From: Tolypothrix campylonemoides VB511288 | Lineage (GTDB): Bacteria > Cyanobacteriota > Cyanobacteriia > Cyanobacteriales > Nostocaceae | NCBI GenBank assembly: GCA_000828075.3 | Contig: JXCB02000027.1 | Span: 707,691 to 771,690, forward strand | DNA length: 64,000 nt | Direction of reading: 5' to 3' | Shown here: positions 17,908-27,570 of the stretch, piece after piece | Position numbering within the stretch: position 1 is the stretch's first letter | Layout of the letters: the number at the start of each line of letters is the position of its first letter | The notes under the pieces: generated by a model | Seen by the model: only the letters and a program-made list of their open reading frames with translations | Told to the model about the DNA's origin: nothing | Databases searched by the model: none | Made by a program: the position numbers and the translations under genes

Positions 17908-19296
17908 ATGGAAATAGCCATAGAAAATCTGTGGAGTCAGGTACTAGAGCGCTTACAATTAGAGCTATCCCGTCCCACCTTTGAAACTTGGATCAAAACT
18001 GCGAGTGCACAGCGATTGGAAAATAATTGCTTGGTGATTTGCACTCCTAACCCATTTGCTCGCAATTGGTTACAGAAATATTACATAAAAACGATCGCTC
18101 ATGTCGTACAAGATATTCTTGGTTATCCGGTAGATATTTATATAACTGTTACTAATGATGAATCTACCAATGATGAATCTCCTGTCAGTGAAGAAGTTTC
18201 TTCCGGATTCCCGGATCAAACCAGTATTGCAGAAACACTTCCTCAAAACCGACTAAACACTCCAGAATTAAACCCCAAGTATGTTTTTTCTCGATTCGTA
18301 GTCGGTGCTAACAATCGCATGGCTCATGCTGCTTCGTTAGCAGTTGCTGAGTATCCTGGTAGAGAGTTTAACCCCTTATTCTTGTGTGGTGGCGTTGGTT
18401 TAGGGAAAACTCACCTTATGCAGGCGATCGGTCACTATCGATTGGAAATTTGTCCAGATTCCAGAATATTTTACGTCTCTACTGAGCAATTTACGAATGA
18501 TTTAATTACCGCTATCCGTAAGGACAGTATGCAAAGTTTCCGCGAGCATTACCGTGCGGCTGATGTTCTTTTAGTGGATGATATTCAGTTTATTGAGGGT
18601 AAGGAATATACCCAAGAAGAATTTTTCCATACTTTTAATACTTTACATGAAGCAGGCAAGCAAGTCGTCTTAGCTTCTGACCGTCCTCCCAACCAAATTC
18701 CCCAGCTGCAAGAACGTCTGTGTTCTCGATTTTCTATGGGGTTAATTGCTGATATTCAAGCGCCCGATTTAGAAACGAGAATGGCGATCTTACAAAAAAA
18801 AGCTGAGTATGAAAACATTCGTCTCCCCAGGGATGTGGTTGAGTATATTGCTTCTCACTACACTTCTAATATTCGAGAGTTAGAAGGAGCATTGATTCGA
18901 GCGCTAGCGTATATTTCTATTTGGGGTCTACCGATGACGGTAGAAAATCTTGCACCCATTTTAGAACCGCCAACCCAGAAGGGAGAAGCTACACCAGAAG
19001 GAATTTTAACAGTGATAGCTGAAGTTTTTGATGTACCAATAGAAGACCTTAAAGGGAATTCACGGCGACGAGAGATTAGCTGGGCGCGTCAAATCGCAAT
19101 GTATCTCATGCGGCGGCACACGGATCTGAGTTTGCCTAGAATAGGAGAAGAATTTGGTGGGAAAGACCATACAACAGTGATGTACAGTTGTGAAAAAATT
19201 GCTCAACTGCAACAAACAGATCAAAACTTGGTACAAACGCTGCGCCAATTAAGCGATCGCATTAACATGGCTAGCCGTCCTAAAAAATCATATTAA
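17908..19296 (+). CDS. dnaA: Chromosomal replication initiator DnaA
   Basis: 462 aa. DnaA binds DnaA boxes and melts the origin. Domain I starts [17 protein letters not shown], the usual cyanobacterial opening, which supports this ATG. The AAA+ domain has Walker [10 protein letters not shown] near residue 163 and Walker [14 protein letters not shown] near 222. The C-terminal DNA-binding domain carries [15 protein letters not shown], the DnaA signature. It is followed at once by a cluster of DnaA boxes and then dnaN, the classic origin arrangement. Confidence 0.99.
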   Translation: MEIAIENLWSQVLERLQLELSRPTFETWIKTASAQRLENNCLVICTPNPFARNWLQKYYIKTIAHVVQDILGYPVDIYITVTNDESTNDESPVSEEVSSGFPDQTSIAETLPQNRLNTPELNPKYVFSRFVVGANNRMAHAASLAVAEYPGREFNPLFLCGGVGLGKTHLMQAIGHYRLEICPDSRIFYVSTEQFTNDLITAIRKDSMQSFREHYRAADVLLVDDIQFIEGKEYTQEEFFHTFNTLHEAGKQVVLASDRPPNQIPQLQERLCSRFSMGLIADIQAPDLETRMAILQKKAEYENIRLPRDVVEYIASHYTSNIRELEGALIRALAYISIWGLPMTVENLAPILEPPTQKGEATPEGILTVIAEVFDVPIEDLKGNSRRREISWARQIAMYLMRRHTDLSLPRIGEEFGGKDHTTVMYSCEKIAQLQQTDQNLVQTLRQLSDRINMASRPKKSY

Positions 19297-19734
19297 CCTT
19301 AAAAAGGGGTGTTTGGTTATCGGGAAATAGAGAAACAAAATATTGAGTTTTCCACAAGCAACAGATAATTTCTAACGTTAACCTAACTCTAAAAAATCTT
19401 TAAGATAACATTACATCAGTGAAAGTTTTTTGATTTTTTGTGGAAAACTTAGGAGAAATCTGTGGAAAACTTGAGATTTATAGTGGAAAACTTTATTTAA
19501 GTATAAATACCCTGTGGAAAATACCCCCGGCTTTTCCACAAGTTTTCCACAGGTAAGGACTTGCGAAAGAATCTTTCAAATAGACCTGGATCTAAGTTTT
19601 CCACAATTTCCACAGGTGCGACTACCAAATCATTATTTGGCTTTTGAGTTTTGAGTTTTGAGTTTGCGCTCGACTGCTGACATAGCAAGCAATAACGGTG
19701 CTAACATATCCAACACAGAAGCCAAAGTCTCCCT
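19297..19734. other. oriC: replication origin with DnaA box cluster
   Basis: Nine DnaA boxes lie between dnaA and dnaN. Perfect TTTTCCACA is at 19348-19356, 19532-19540, 19543-19551 and 19597-19605. Perfect TGTGGAAAA is at 19439-19447, 19461-19469 and 19513-19521. One-mismatch copies are at 19482-19490 and 19606-19614. AT-rich runs near 19381-19440 and 19486-19510 are candidate unwinding segments. Box density and location match origins mapped in other bacteria; that this is the active origin is inference, since some cyanobacteria replicate without strict DnaA dependence. Confidence 0.9.
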
Positions 19735-20898
19735 ATGAAATTAGTTTGCACCCAAAGCGACCTCAGTACTCATCTCTCACTCACAAGCCGTGCTGTACCT
19801 TCACGTCCAACGCATCCGGTACTTGCTAACGTGCTGCTACAAGCGGATGCTGAAAATAATCAAGTCAGCTTAACAGCCTTTGACCTAAGCTTGGGTATTC
19901 GCACCAGTTTTAGCGCTGAGGTGTTGCACCCTGGAACAATTGCAATTCCTGCTAAACTGCTTAATGATATTACTGCTCGTCTTCCAGAGGGTGAAATCAC
20001 TTTAGAAGACGAATCAGCTACAGGTGACAGCTTAGGCCAAGAAGGCTCAATTGTTACACTGACACCCAAGAGTGGGCGTTATCAAGTACGAGCAATGGGA
20101 GCAGAAGAGTTTCCAGAACTCCCTGTCATCGAAAATGCTCAAGCGCTACACATTCCTGCTGGTGCATTAATTGAGGGCTTGCGAGGTTCTCTGTTTGCAA
20201 CCAGTGCAGATGAAACGAAACAAGTTCTCACGGGAGTGCATTTAACAGTTCAACAAGACACACTTGAGTTTGCAGCAACCGACGGACATCGCCTAGCAGT
20301 TGTGCAAACGACGAACGAAAGTCCAGATACAAACACTGAAACTCAGTTAGAAGTGACAGTACCAGCTAGAGCTTTAAGGGAACTTGCACGGATGCTGGCT
20401 CATAATAACTCACAAAATGAACCTGTAGCGTTGTATTTTGACCAAGGTCAAGTTGTTTTTGAGTGGCAAAATCAACGTTTGACAAGCCGCACTCTTGAAG
20501 GACAGTATCCTGCTTACTATCAACTTATCCCTCGACAATTTCAACGGGAATTGATTTTAGATAGAAAACAATTTTTGAGCGCTCTAGAGCGGATTAGTGT
20601 GTTCGCAGATCAAAAAAATAATGTTGTTAAGGTTAGCATAGACAGCGAAGCACAGGAAATTACTATATCCTGTGAAGCTCAAGATGTTGGTAATGGAAGA
20701 GAGTTAATGCCAGCACAGATATTGGGAGAAGATATAGACATTGCCTTCAATATTAAGTATTTGATGGAAGGCTTAAAAGAGTTACCCTCTACTGAAATTA
20801 AAATGCAGCTAAATGGAAACTTGACTCCAGTGATTTTCACGCCACTCGGTGGTTTGAAGATGACTTATTTAGCTATGCCCGTACAACTTAGGAATTAG
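19735..20898 (+). CDS. dnaN: DNA polymerase III beta sliding clamp
   Basis: 387 aa, the usual three-domain clamp length. The clamp encircles DNA and tethers polymerase III. The N-terminal MKLVCTQSDLSTHLSLTSRAVPSRPTHPVLANVLL, central TDGHRLAVV and C-terminal IAFNIKYLMEGLKEL...VIFTPL...YLAMPVQL segments are characteristic. It follows the origin and is co-oriented with dnaA. The ATG is preceded by AGTCTCCCT, so the ribosome binding site is weak. Confidence 0.98.
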   Translation: MKLVCTQSDLSTHLSLTSRAVPSRPTHPVLANVLLQADAENNQVSLTAFDLSLGIRTSFSAEVLHPGTIAIPAKLLNDITARLPEGEITLEDESATGDSLGQEGSIVTLTPKSGRYQVRAMGAEEFPELPVIENAQALHIPAGALIEGLRGSLFATSADETKQVLTGVHLTVQQDTLEFAATDGHRLAVVQTTNESPDTNTETQLEVTVPARALRELARMLAHNNSQNEPVALYFDQGQVVFEWQNQRLTSRTLEGQYPAYYQLIPRQFQRELILDRKQFLSALERISVFADQKNNVVKVSIDSEAQEITISCEAQDVGNGRELMPAQILGEDIDIAFNIKYLMEGLKELPSTEIKMQLNGNLTPVIFTPLGGLKMTYLAMPVQLRN

Positions 20899-21029
20899 AA
20901 GTATTGGCATTGTTGCATCTTGGAGAGGACATACTGGCACAGAACCAGGATACTCAGTTGCTGCCTTATAGTTATGAATGATGAAAAATTCATCATTCAT
21001 AATTCCAACCTTGACACTCTAACTCATCT

Positions 21030-22208
21030 TCACACCGCAGTAAAACGGATTTTGAGATAGTCTTCTTCCATTTTTGCTCCTGCTGGTTGGAGTGCTGCCA
21101 AAGCTTGTGGCAATACTAAATTTCGGCGGTGATTACCAATTGTGATGCTTAACTCATCTCCAGTTTTACTTAATTGAATTTGATTTTTAGGAATGCCAGG
21201 TAAGTACAATTCCAAGCTGTATTGATTTTTCTCTTGTACGACTCTAATTGTGTTTTCTTTGTAATAAACTTGAGATGGATCTTCATCCTTATACAGTGTG
21301 TCTTTAAGACGTTCTAAGGCATCCAAACCACACATTTCCTCAGAGAAAAGCGGAACTTCCTTAACAGGTAGAGGATGAAAGTTTTCATGAATTTCGTGGC
21401 GATACTGCTGTTGATTCTCTTTCCAACGCTGGAAAAAAGGGTCTTGCACAGCTTCGGGAATAATCCGATTCGCAACGACTAAATCCGTAGCAACGTTATA
21501 TAAACTTAAATATGCATGGGCGCGAAGAGACTCTTTAATCACCATTTTTTCGGGGTTGGTGACGAGGCGTACAGAGGTTTGATTGTTATCTGTTAAGACT
21601 TTTTCCAGAGCTTCAATTTGTTGATAAAATTCGTAAGGTGCGTCCATCACCTCTTTATCTGGTAAAGAGAACCCAGCAATTGGTTTAAAAAAAGGTTCAA
21701 CTAAAGGTCGTAGTGCAACAGAAATATTTTGAAAAGGTTTGTAAAAACGGCGCATATACCAGCCACTGACTTCTGGTAAACTCAAGAGGCGCAGGGCTGT
21801 GCCGGTAGGAGCTGAGTCAATAATCAAAACGTCATACTCCCCTTCATCGTAATGGCGTTTCATTCTTACCAAGCCAAAAATCTCATCCATACCTGGTAAA
21901 ATAGCCAATTCTTCCGCCTGCACCCCCTCTAAACCGCGTGCTTGTAAAACCTGGGTGATGTAGCGCTTTACAGATCCCCAATTTCCCTCTAGTTCTAGTA
22001 GTGCATCCAGTTCCGCACCCCACAAATTAGGGCGAATTTGTTTCGGTACGTGTCCCAGTTCTAGGTCAAAACTGTCTGCTAGAGAATGAGCTGGATCTGT
22101 ACTCAAAACAAGTGTACGATAACCCAGTTCTGCACAACGGAGTCCAGTGGCAGCGGCTACGGAAGTTTTTCCCACACCGCCTTTGCCTGTCATTAAAATT
22201 ACGCGCAT
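21030..22208 (-). CDS. Get3/ArsA-type ATPase with C-terminal HSP20-like domain
   Basis: 392 aa. The deviant Walker A KGGVGKTS is at residues 9-16, switch [14 protein letters not shown] at about 36-48, and [14 protein letters not shown] is the Walker B/switch II region. From about 310 the sequence becomes an alpha-crystallin-like beta domain ([29 protein letters not shown]), as in the ArsA_HSP20 arrangement of cyanobacterial and chloroplast homologues. It belongs to the Get3/TRC40 clade, not to a dedicated arsenite pump: no ArsB or ArsR neighbour is present. A role in handling tail-anchored or membrane proteins is likely but unproven. Confidence 0.92.
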   Translation of the reverse strand: MRVILMTGKGGVGKTSVAAATGLRCAELGYRTLVLSTDPAHSLADSFDLELGHVPKQIRPNLWGAELDALLELEGNWGSVKRYITQVLQARGLEGVQAEELAILPGMDEIFGLVRMKRHYDEGEYDVLIIDSAPTGTALRLLSLPEVSGWYMRRFYKPFQNISVALRPLVEPFFKPIAGFSLPDKEVMDAPYEFYQQIEALEKVLTDNNQTSVRLVTNPEKMVIKESLRAHAYLSLYNVATDLVVANRIIPEAVQDPFFQRWKENQQQYRHEIHENFHPLPVKEVPLFSEEMCGLDALERLKDTLYKDEDPSQVYYKENTIRVVQEKNQYSLELYLPGIPKNQIQLSKTGDELSITIGNHRRNLVLPQALAALQPAGAKMEEDYLKIRFTAV

Positions 22209-22251
22209 TGATAGTTTTGTCCTAGCTGAGAAATATTTACACTTATTTACA

Positions 22252-22641
22252 TTATGAACTTTTTAAGGGAAGTAAATGCTGTTTCAGCACATCTAGGCGG
22301 GAACAATGCCAATAATCTATGTGGGAAACAATCAAACCTTGAGTGTTGAGGCGCAATTCACTCCAGCCAGATATAGAAATGCGTGGTTTCCAAGGAAGGG
22401 GGGTATTCCAGCTGAGTGTCCACTCAGTTTTGATTGTGTCTCCTACACGATTAATCTCATGCAAGTCCATTTTGATATTTAAAAACCAAGTCTTGATGAA
22501 TTTAATCATCTGCTTGTATCGCTCAACACCACGAAATTTGTTCAGCGGATCTTGAAAATAAACGTCTTGAGCGTAGATGCTATATGTCTGATTATCTGGA
22601 AACCTTTGATAGTCCTGCTGAAGAATTTGAATGATGTCCAT
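22252..22641 (-). CDS. DUF2358-family NTF2-like protein
   Basis: 129 aa. [36 protein letters not shown]-type N-terminus and the C-terminal [22 protein letters not shown] fit the DUF2358 family found in cyanobacteria and plant plastids, whose fold is NTF2-like. No biochemical role is established from sequence. It lies 43 bp upstream of the Get3-like gene on the same strand, so the two may be co-transcribed. Confidence 0.8.
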   Translation of the reverse strand: MDIIQILQQDYQRFPDNQTYSIYAQDVYFQDPLNKFRGVERYKQMIKFIKTWFLNIKMDLHEINRVGDTIKTEWTLSWNTPLPWKPRISISGWSELRLNTQGLIVSHIDYWHCSRLDVLKQHLLPLKSS

Positions 22642-22906
22642 AGGTAACGTGCAACTTAATTTAATAACTCCTTGTTTTGAGATTACCTTTAAAGCAGGAT
22701 AAAAAGTTCCTTTGACTAATGGCAGCCGTCACGAGTTAACTTTATTTGTGCCAATCTACTTAGTTAGCGATCGCTTGAGATGATTGCATCTTTCCGCTTG
22801 TGCAAAAATTGGACATAAATGGATTTTTCGGGCAAAAAAAGCTGGTTTCAGAGATTTTATAAAAGACAATTTGGAGGGGATTTTTGTAGTAAAGTTGGGT
22901 TAGTCT

Positions 22907-23476
22907 TTAGGGTTCTATTTCTGGCCAAAGTCGCTCCAACTGATACCGCCATGCAGCGAGAACTTCTTCACGCGCCTGAGAAGTTTGGTTGACCTCGCCC
23001 ATCAATCCTTCTGCATAAAAGCGGTCTAGGTTTTGCATAGTAGCTTGAAGCGATTGACCTTGCTGTTTTGCTGCCTGTATAATTTGGCGAATGCGTCTTT
23101 CAATGAGTCGATTAAAGACATTATCTAAACCAGTTTGATGGAGAAGAAGAAGTCGGGCGATCGCATCCCGAAAATCTTCTGTGACTAAACTATTGCAGTT
23201 ATGCTGAAAAACTCCCCACACAACCCCTTGCTGCAAGGCGTACCGTACTTCCTGAGTATCGTCAAAGTTTGCTTCTAAAAACTGTTCTATAAACGGTTGA
23301 GCCTCAGATGCTGGCATAATGGGCAATAAAACGCGCAACCAACTTTCATCGTCCGAAAGCATCACCAGCAGCCGAAAATTTGCAGTTTCTATTTGCCAAG
23401 AACCAGGGGGAATAGCATTGACAGACGCTGCATCAAATAATTCTTTGAGCGTGTCCGCGATTTCTGAAGGTGTCAT
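22907..23476 (-). CDS. Hypothetical protein, YbjN/secretion-chaperone-like
   Basis: 189 aa with no signal peptide or membrane segment. Residues about 28-120 (FRLLVMLSDDESWLRVLLPIM...AQPFIEQFLEANFDDTQEVRYALQQGVVWGVFQH) have the alternating strands and helices of the YbjN/CesT-like fold, and the C-terminal half is helical and charged. The resemblance is by pattern only. It begins 61 bp beyond a HIP1 hairpin terminator of the upstream small-ORF pair. Function unknown. Confidence 0.72.
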   Translation of the reverse strand: MTPSEIADTLKELFDAASVNAIPPGSWQIETANFRLLVMLSDDESWLRVLLPIMPASEAQPFIEQFLEANFDDTQEVRYALQQGVVWGVFQHNCNSLVTEDFRDAIARLLLLHQTGLDNVFNRLIERRIRQIIQAAKQQGQSLQATMQNLDRFYAEGLMGEVNQTSQAREEVLAAWRYQLERLWPEIEP

Positions 23477-23537
23477 AGTCTTTTTTTTAGCTTCAGTTTC
23501 TAGCGTACCGTTTTGAGGTGGTCATGCGATCCCAGAT

Positions 23538-23576
23538 ATAAAAAAAGCGATCGCCCCTATTACAAAGCGATCGCCT
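23538..23576 (-). terminator. Hairpin terminator made of two HIP1 octamers
   Basis: GCGATCGC at 23567-23574 and 23547-23554 are separated by 12 bp. On the minus strand the second copy is followed by a run of seven T. Because HIP1 is its own complement, the two copies form an 8-bp stem, giving a rho-independent terminator for the small membrane-protein genes at 23592-23976. Confidence 0.7.
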
Positions 23577-23591
23577 GTCACTTGAGAGCAA

Positions 23592-23843
23592 TTATCGATT
23601 ACCTGCAGGTTGGTTGTTTTGTCGGATTTCGTTTTGGGTGGTTTTCTGGATTACCTGTACAGATTGCGACTCCGATTGCTTCATGTACTCAGCGATGTGA
23701 ACACCCACGTTAATGACTTGGGCAAGTCCGCTAAATATTGTGACTAATGCTACCGTAATTTCCAAGGGAGAGGCTTGGCGGAACAAGCCTGGGTTTTGAG
23801 TTTTAGGTGTTTTGCTGGATTTTGGGTAATCTTTGTAGTGCAT
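23592..23843 (-). CDS. Small single-pass membrane protein
   Basis: 83 aa from the ATG at 23843 (MHYKDYPKSSKTP). A longer version of 99 aa from an upstream ATG is possible, but the shorter start has a good AAGGATAAG ribosome binding site. One hydrophobic segment (EITVALVTIFSGLAQVINVGVHI) is followed by a polar Gln/Ser-rich tail. Its start overlaps the end of the small gene upstream, implying translational coupling. No family recognised. Confidence 0.65.
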   Translation of the reverse strand: MHYKDYPKSSKTPKTQNPGLFRQASPLEITVALVTIFSGLAQVINVGVHIAEYMKQSESQSVQVIQKTTQNEIRQNNQPAGNR

Positions 23844-23976
23844 ACTTATCCTTGCTTTGTTTTTGACTGGAGTTGTTGTGCTTGGCGGCAAACGCTAGAC
23901 CTGAAAGTGTCGCTGCCATTAGGGTCAATTCGATAACAACAGCGGGAATACGAAAGTTACTCAAACGCATGGTCAT
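23803..23976 (-). CDS. Small membrane peptide, 57 aa
   Basis: An AAGGAG ribosome binding site lies just before ATGACCATG (23976). The peptide starts MTMRLSNFRIPAVVIEL and has one hydrophobic stretch (residues about 11-31, VVIELTLMAATLSGLAFAA) followed by a basic/polar tail (KHNNSSQKQSKDK). Its 3' end overlaps the next small gene by 41 bp in another frame. The quality of the ribosome binding site and the overlap argue for real translation. No family recognised. Confidence 0.6.
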   Translation of the reverse strand: MTMRLSNFRIPAVVIELTLMAATLSGLAFAAKHNNSSQKQSKDKYALQRLPKIQQNT

Positions 23977-24373
23977 TTCTCCTTAAAAATTCAATGGTTT
24001 CTGTTTTTAAGGATGCACGGCTGAAAACCAAAATGATTTTTCTGTTTTTCTAGCTGAAACCTCAGTTACAATGATTCAGTCAATCAGTCAGTTTTTAACT
24101 CAAAACTAGTTTTAATTTTGTTGTAACTTTGAACTCCCTTGAAGTTACATTTTTAGTATGCACATAATGCATTCCATATTGGCATTGGAGAAAATCCAAG
24201 AATTTTGCATATTTTTCACCATCTTAAATTAGCTGAATTCATTTTTTTTCAGCCAATACTATAAATGAGTTTTTGATCAACTTGGAAGATTTGCTCGTGC
24301 TCTAATAATTGGATATTAGTTATTGTGCTAAATTGAATTTAAATAAAAAGCATGTTTTTTCTGGAGGTAACTA
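23977..24373. other. AT-rich intergenic region between divergent genes
   Basis: 397 bp between the small membrane-protein pair and the vMAP-like gene. It is AT-rich and has a short TCAGTCAATCAGTCAG direct repeat near 24076-24092. A GGAGG ribosome binding site for the next gene is at about 24362-24366. No gene seen. Confidence 0.5.
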
Positions 24374-25684
24374 ATGAACGCTGAAGAGGCACTTCAATTT
24401 GTACGTGAATTAGTTCTTGCTGAAAGAGGAACCCCACTGAATGATAAGGAAAGTTATCTATTTCAAGGAGCTTGGGAAGGTAAAACTTACAAACAGATAC
24501 GAATAGATTACCCTATCAATTGTAAGATTGAACACCTTATGAATGTTGGTGGCGATTTATGGAGACTCTTGACAGATGTACTGGGTCAAAAGGTCAGTAT
24601 GAATAATATTCACGGACCAGTGGATGCAGCATGGAGGAAAAAGCAGCAAGCGCTCCCCCAGCCCGAACAAGATAACGAAGAGATGCCATTACCAAATCCT
24701 ACTTCGCCGGATGTTGATGAAAATCCACCAGATCCCCACCTACCATCAGCTCAAGGTGACGAGGCAGTATCGGGCGGTGCCTTAATTCCAAGAACATCTA
24801 TAGACCTTGAATACACTTTCCAATATACAATCGCTTTGATTGTAGAAAACCCTGATAATATTACGAGAGAAAATGTGTTAAGAGAAACTCGTGTTAAACC
24901 CGTAAAGGCAGACTCATTGAAGCTTTTTGGTCTATTTGATGCTCCTTTTGGGGCAAATAACAACAGGCGCTTGGAAGACCTACCCAAGAATTTGCCACAA
25001 GAACAAAATCGAAGATGGTTAGAAGAGCTTGCAGAGTCGGTCTATTTAGCTCTCCAGGGGAGATTAAATCATTATGGGAGTACATCCCGAGAAGTTCAAT
25101 CGACGTTCCGGTCATCAGAGGGTAAATTATTTAGAGCTATCTTACATAGAATGGAAAAGTTGAGTGACGACAGTGACGATGTTTCAGTACGGTTTATTGT
25201 TATTTTTGAGGAACATATCAGTAGGGGATACGTGGAAAACGCGCCCAGTGTAGCATATGCCACGCTATTAACCGCTATAATCCTTGGGAATCGCCTTAAA
25301 TTGGAAGTGTGTGACAAATATCTGCCAAAGCTTGATCATTGGCAGCAGGAGGGTTTAGAGGCAATTAAGAGAGGACTTCGAGAAGTTAAGAACTCATTCG
25401 AGTATATAGAAGAAGATGCCGAACGTCGTAGAGAGGGTGAAGCTAGTGACCAGAGGAATGAAGTTAGACTTCGAGACTCTTTTGAATCAGAGGATGAAAG
25501 AGAAACAATTAAACATAACATGTTGGAACAAGAGGTGTACAAAAAGATTCTAAAAGCTGCTGATACGTATGACAATATCAATGAAGTCAGAGTTGCATTA
25601 ACTGAGCTTAGCCGTTTGAATAATATTGTTATGCGTATGGTAATGCAACGATTTTATCAATTGTTTAATGAAGATTCTCCTTGA
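24374..25684 (+). CDS. vMAP/NACHT-associated HTH protein without an NTPase domain
   Basis: 436 aa. The N-terminal 90 residues (MNAEEALQFVRELVLAERG, LNDKESYLFQGAWEGKTYKQI, GGDLWRLLTDVLGQKV) match the helix-turn-helix module found in front of NACHT or NB-ARC domains in cyanobacterial conflict proteins and in vMAP proteins of vWA-MoxR systems; the assignment is from memory of those families. A Pro/Glu linker (about 95-130) leads to a helical C-terminal region with no P-loop. No transmembrane segment. A GGAGG ribosome binding site supports the start. A methyltransferase gene follows 131 bp downstream on the same strand. The function is unknown; a signalling or defence role is inference. Confidence 0.75.
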   Translation: MNAEEALQFVRELVLAERGTPLNDKESYLFQGAWEGKTYKQIRIDYPINCKIEHLMNVGGDLWRLLTDVLGQKVSMNNIHGPVDAAWRKKQQALPQPEQDNEEMPLPNPTSPDVDENPPDPHLPSAQGDEAVSGGALIPRTSIDLEYTFQYTIALIVENPDNITRENVLRETRVKPVKADSLKLFGLFDAPFGANNNRRLEDLPKNLPQEQNRRWLEELAESVYLALQGRLNHYGSTSREVQSTFRSSEGKLFRAILHRMEKLSDDSDDVSVRFIVIFEEHISRGYVENAPSVAYATLLTAIILGNRLKLEVCDKYLPKLDHWQQEGLEAIKRGLREVKNSFEYIEEDAERRREGEASDQRNEVRLRDSFESEDERETIKHNMLEQEVYKKILKAADTYDNINEVRVALTELSRLNNIVMRMVMQRFYQLFNEDSP

Positions 25685-25815
25685 CTGCTTAGCATATTGC
25701 TTTTTCCTATGATTGGATTGCTCCCCTTTTTCTATAGGCATTTTGATAGGTTTTTCGGGAAGTCATTTCATTAGTGTAAGCTAGTTTTTTTTGGTACCTA
25801 TTTTAGATAAAGACT

Positions 25816-26595
25816 ATGGAAAAAACGTTCGAGATCATTTATCGCCAGAAGCTATGGAATTGTCCTGAGTCAGCTTCTGGCTGGGGTTCAACCCTCAAAA
25901 ACACAGAGGGGATTAGGAAACAATTGCCCTGTTTGGTTAAAGAGCTAGCTGCAGAACTAGCTGCAAAAACATTTCTGGATCTTGGCTGTGGTGACTTTAA
26001 TTGGATGAAAGAGATTGACCTCGAAGTCAATACATATTTTGGGATTGATATAGTTCACAGCATTATTGAAGACAATAAGCACAATTATGCACAATATAAT
26101 AATCGAGTTTTTGAAAGACTAGATTTTACAAAGGACAGACTACCCAAGGCTGACATCATTTTGTGCCGAGATGCATTAGTGCATTTATCTTTTTACGATA
26201 TCGGTAAAGCTATTGAAAACATTCAGAAGAGTGAGTCTAAATATCTGCTGGTAACAACTTATCCTAACGTTGAAGTTAATTTTGAGATATGCACAGGGGG
26301 TTGGAGACCACTAAATCTGCAAAAACCACCCTTTAATTGGTCAGAACCAATCTTTATAGAAGATTCTGAGGAAATTGGTCTACCGGATTGGGGTAAGCAC
26401 TTAGGGCTGTGGGAAGTCAAAAAGATAATGCTTCCTAGTCGTGGAACTTATTTATATTCCGGTTCTGTTAATGTGCCAGGCTCTTATGCTACAGTACTCC
26501 CTGCACTATCATGCATAGAAACTTATTTAGAACCAAGGCTTGCCTTCCGTGAGCAACCAGGGCGAACGGATCTTAATTTCTCTAGTGGCCAATAA
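25816..26595 (+). CDS. Class I SAM-dependent methyltransferase
   Basis: 259 aa. The SAM-binding motif I is FLDLGCGDFNWM (about residues 56-67), followed by an acidic YFGIDIV, then ADIILCRDALVHLSFYDI, the post-I and motif IV-like region, and YLLVTTYPNVEVN. The pattern resembles small-molecule or sugar methyltransferases. The C-terminal 40 residues look non-conserved. The substrate cannot be inferred. It follows the vMAP-like gene and could form a two-gene unit, though 131 bp separate them. Confidence 0.85.
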   Translation: MEKTFEIIYRQKLWNCPESASGWGSTLKNTEGIRKQLPCLVKELAAELAAKTFLDLGCGDFNWMKEIDLEVNTYFGIDIVHSIIEDNKHNYAQYNNRVFERLDFTKDRLPKADIILCRDALVHLSFYDIGKAIENIQKSESKYLLVTTYPNVEVNFEICTGGWRPLNLQKPPFNWSEPIFIEDSEEIGLPDWGKHLGLWEVKKIMLPSRGTYLYSGSVNVPGSYATVLPALSCIETYLEPRLAFREQPGRTDLNFSSGQ

Positions 26596-26798
26596 AATCA
26601 TAAAAATTGTCTGGAGACGGTCAATACGGTTCGGTTAAGCTCTAAGTACAGCTCACCATAAATGAGGTATGGAATTCAGTTTTGGAATCAGTAGCGTCTA
26701 GTGCAGGCTGGCAAAAATAACTGACCAGTCTAAGCAGAATCAGGATAGCCTAAAAACTTCCAAACAAATGGCTTTGCTAAAGTGCGATTAAAGTAATC

Positions 26799-26976
26799 TA
26801 GGAGTTACGCACTGTACAAATTAACCATAATATGTATTACGAGATTTGGTTGTTTCAGGCGCCGTTGCACAATCCTAAGAAAGCTTGCTGCCAAAACGAG
26901 TGTTGGATAGTAATTGTGAACAAGGGCTGAAATACCCAAATGACGTTTAGTACATATGTACGATGCGTAAGTCCTA
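26799..26976. mobile_element. MITE-like element with 19-bp inverted ends
   Basis: TAGGAGTTACGCACTGTAC (26799-26817) is inverted at the right as GTACGATGCGTAAGTCCTA (26958-26976), matching at 16 of 19 positions. The 178-bp element has no credible gene. It shares end sequence with the element at 3141-3342. The rest of the 26596-27123 gap contains three HIP1 sites and nothing else of note. Confidence 0.65.
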
Positions 26977-27123
26977 TAATCGATAAAATTCAAAATTTGT
27001 TGTTTGAGGTCGTTAGCAACTTTACGGTGCGGCGATCGCCACTGCTTTGGGGAATAAAGACGCTATGGGGCGATCGCCTTGGAAGAGGACGGGTGTTGAT
27101 GATTGCGATCGCTCCGCTTAACC

Positions 27124-27570
27124 TCACTCAATATCTCGCCACTCCCGCGCATCCACAAATCGAGATAAATGCCCTACATTAGTTGTCGCAATCACTACTG
27201 TTTCACTATCTTCCTCTATCAGCGTCGCTTGAGCCGCTAAAATCACATCTCCATCCAGTGCCTTCGGATCTGCTGTAGGAATTCCACTACGTCGTGCCTC
27301 CGCCCAAAATTCAGCAGCTTGAAGCATCATTGCTGTTGTCAGCGGCAAATATTCCAGAGTTACTTTTAATTCATCCAGCCGCCTGATACCCGATAGCTTA
27401 TTTACTCGTATCAACTCCCGCCGCACTTCGTAATCGGCTATTTCAGGCAGAATTATCCTATAGCCCTTTGACTGCAAAGACAGCAACCAGCGCCGGCACT
27501 CCTGGTTAACAAGTGAAGCCTTGGGATTTGTTAATATTCCCAACAGACCGGAATCTAATACAACTATCAT
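27124..27570 (-). CDS. PIN-domain toxin (VapC-like)
   Basis: 148 aa. PIN domains are Mg-dependent RNases. The first acidic residue is in MIVVLDSGLLG, the middle acid in LPEIADYEVRREL, and later acids in IPTADPKALDGDVILAAQA, followed by VVIATTNVGHLSRF. The start codon overlaps the stop of the preceding gene as ATGA, so toxin translation is coupled to the antitoxin. No recognisable mutation in the acidic core. Confidence 0.88.
   Translation of the reverse strand: MIVVLDSGLLGILTNPKASLVNQECRRWLLSLQSKGYRIILPEIADYEVRRELIRVNKLSGIRRLDELKVTLEYLPLTTAMMLQAAEFWAEARRSGIPTADPKALDGDVILAAQATLIEEDSETVVIATTNVGHLSRFVDAREWRDIE

Noticed and set aside
17745-17984. 79-aa ORF overlapping the dnaA start
   Set aside because: Overlaps dnaA in another frame and includes REP-like palindromes; composition is not coding-like.
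26805-26993. 62-aa ORF within the MITE-like element
   Set aside because: Contained in and bounded by the element's inverted repeats; no similarity I can support.
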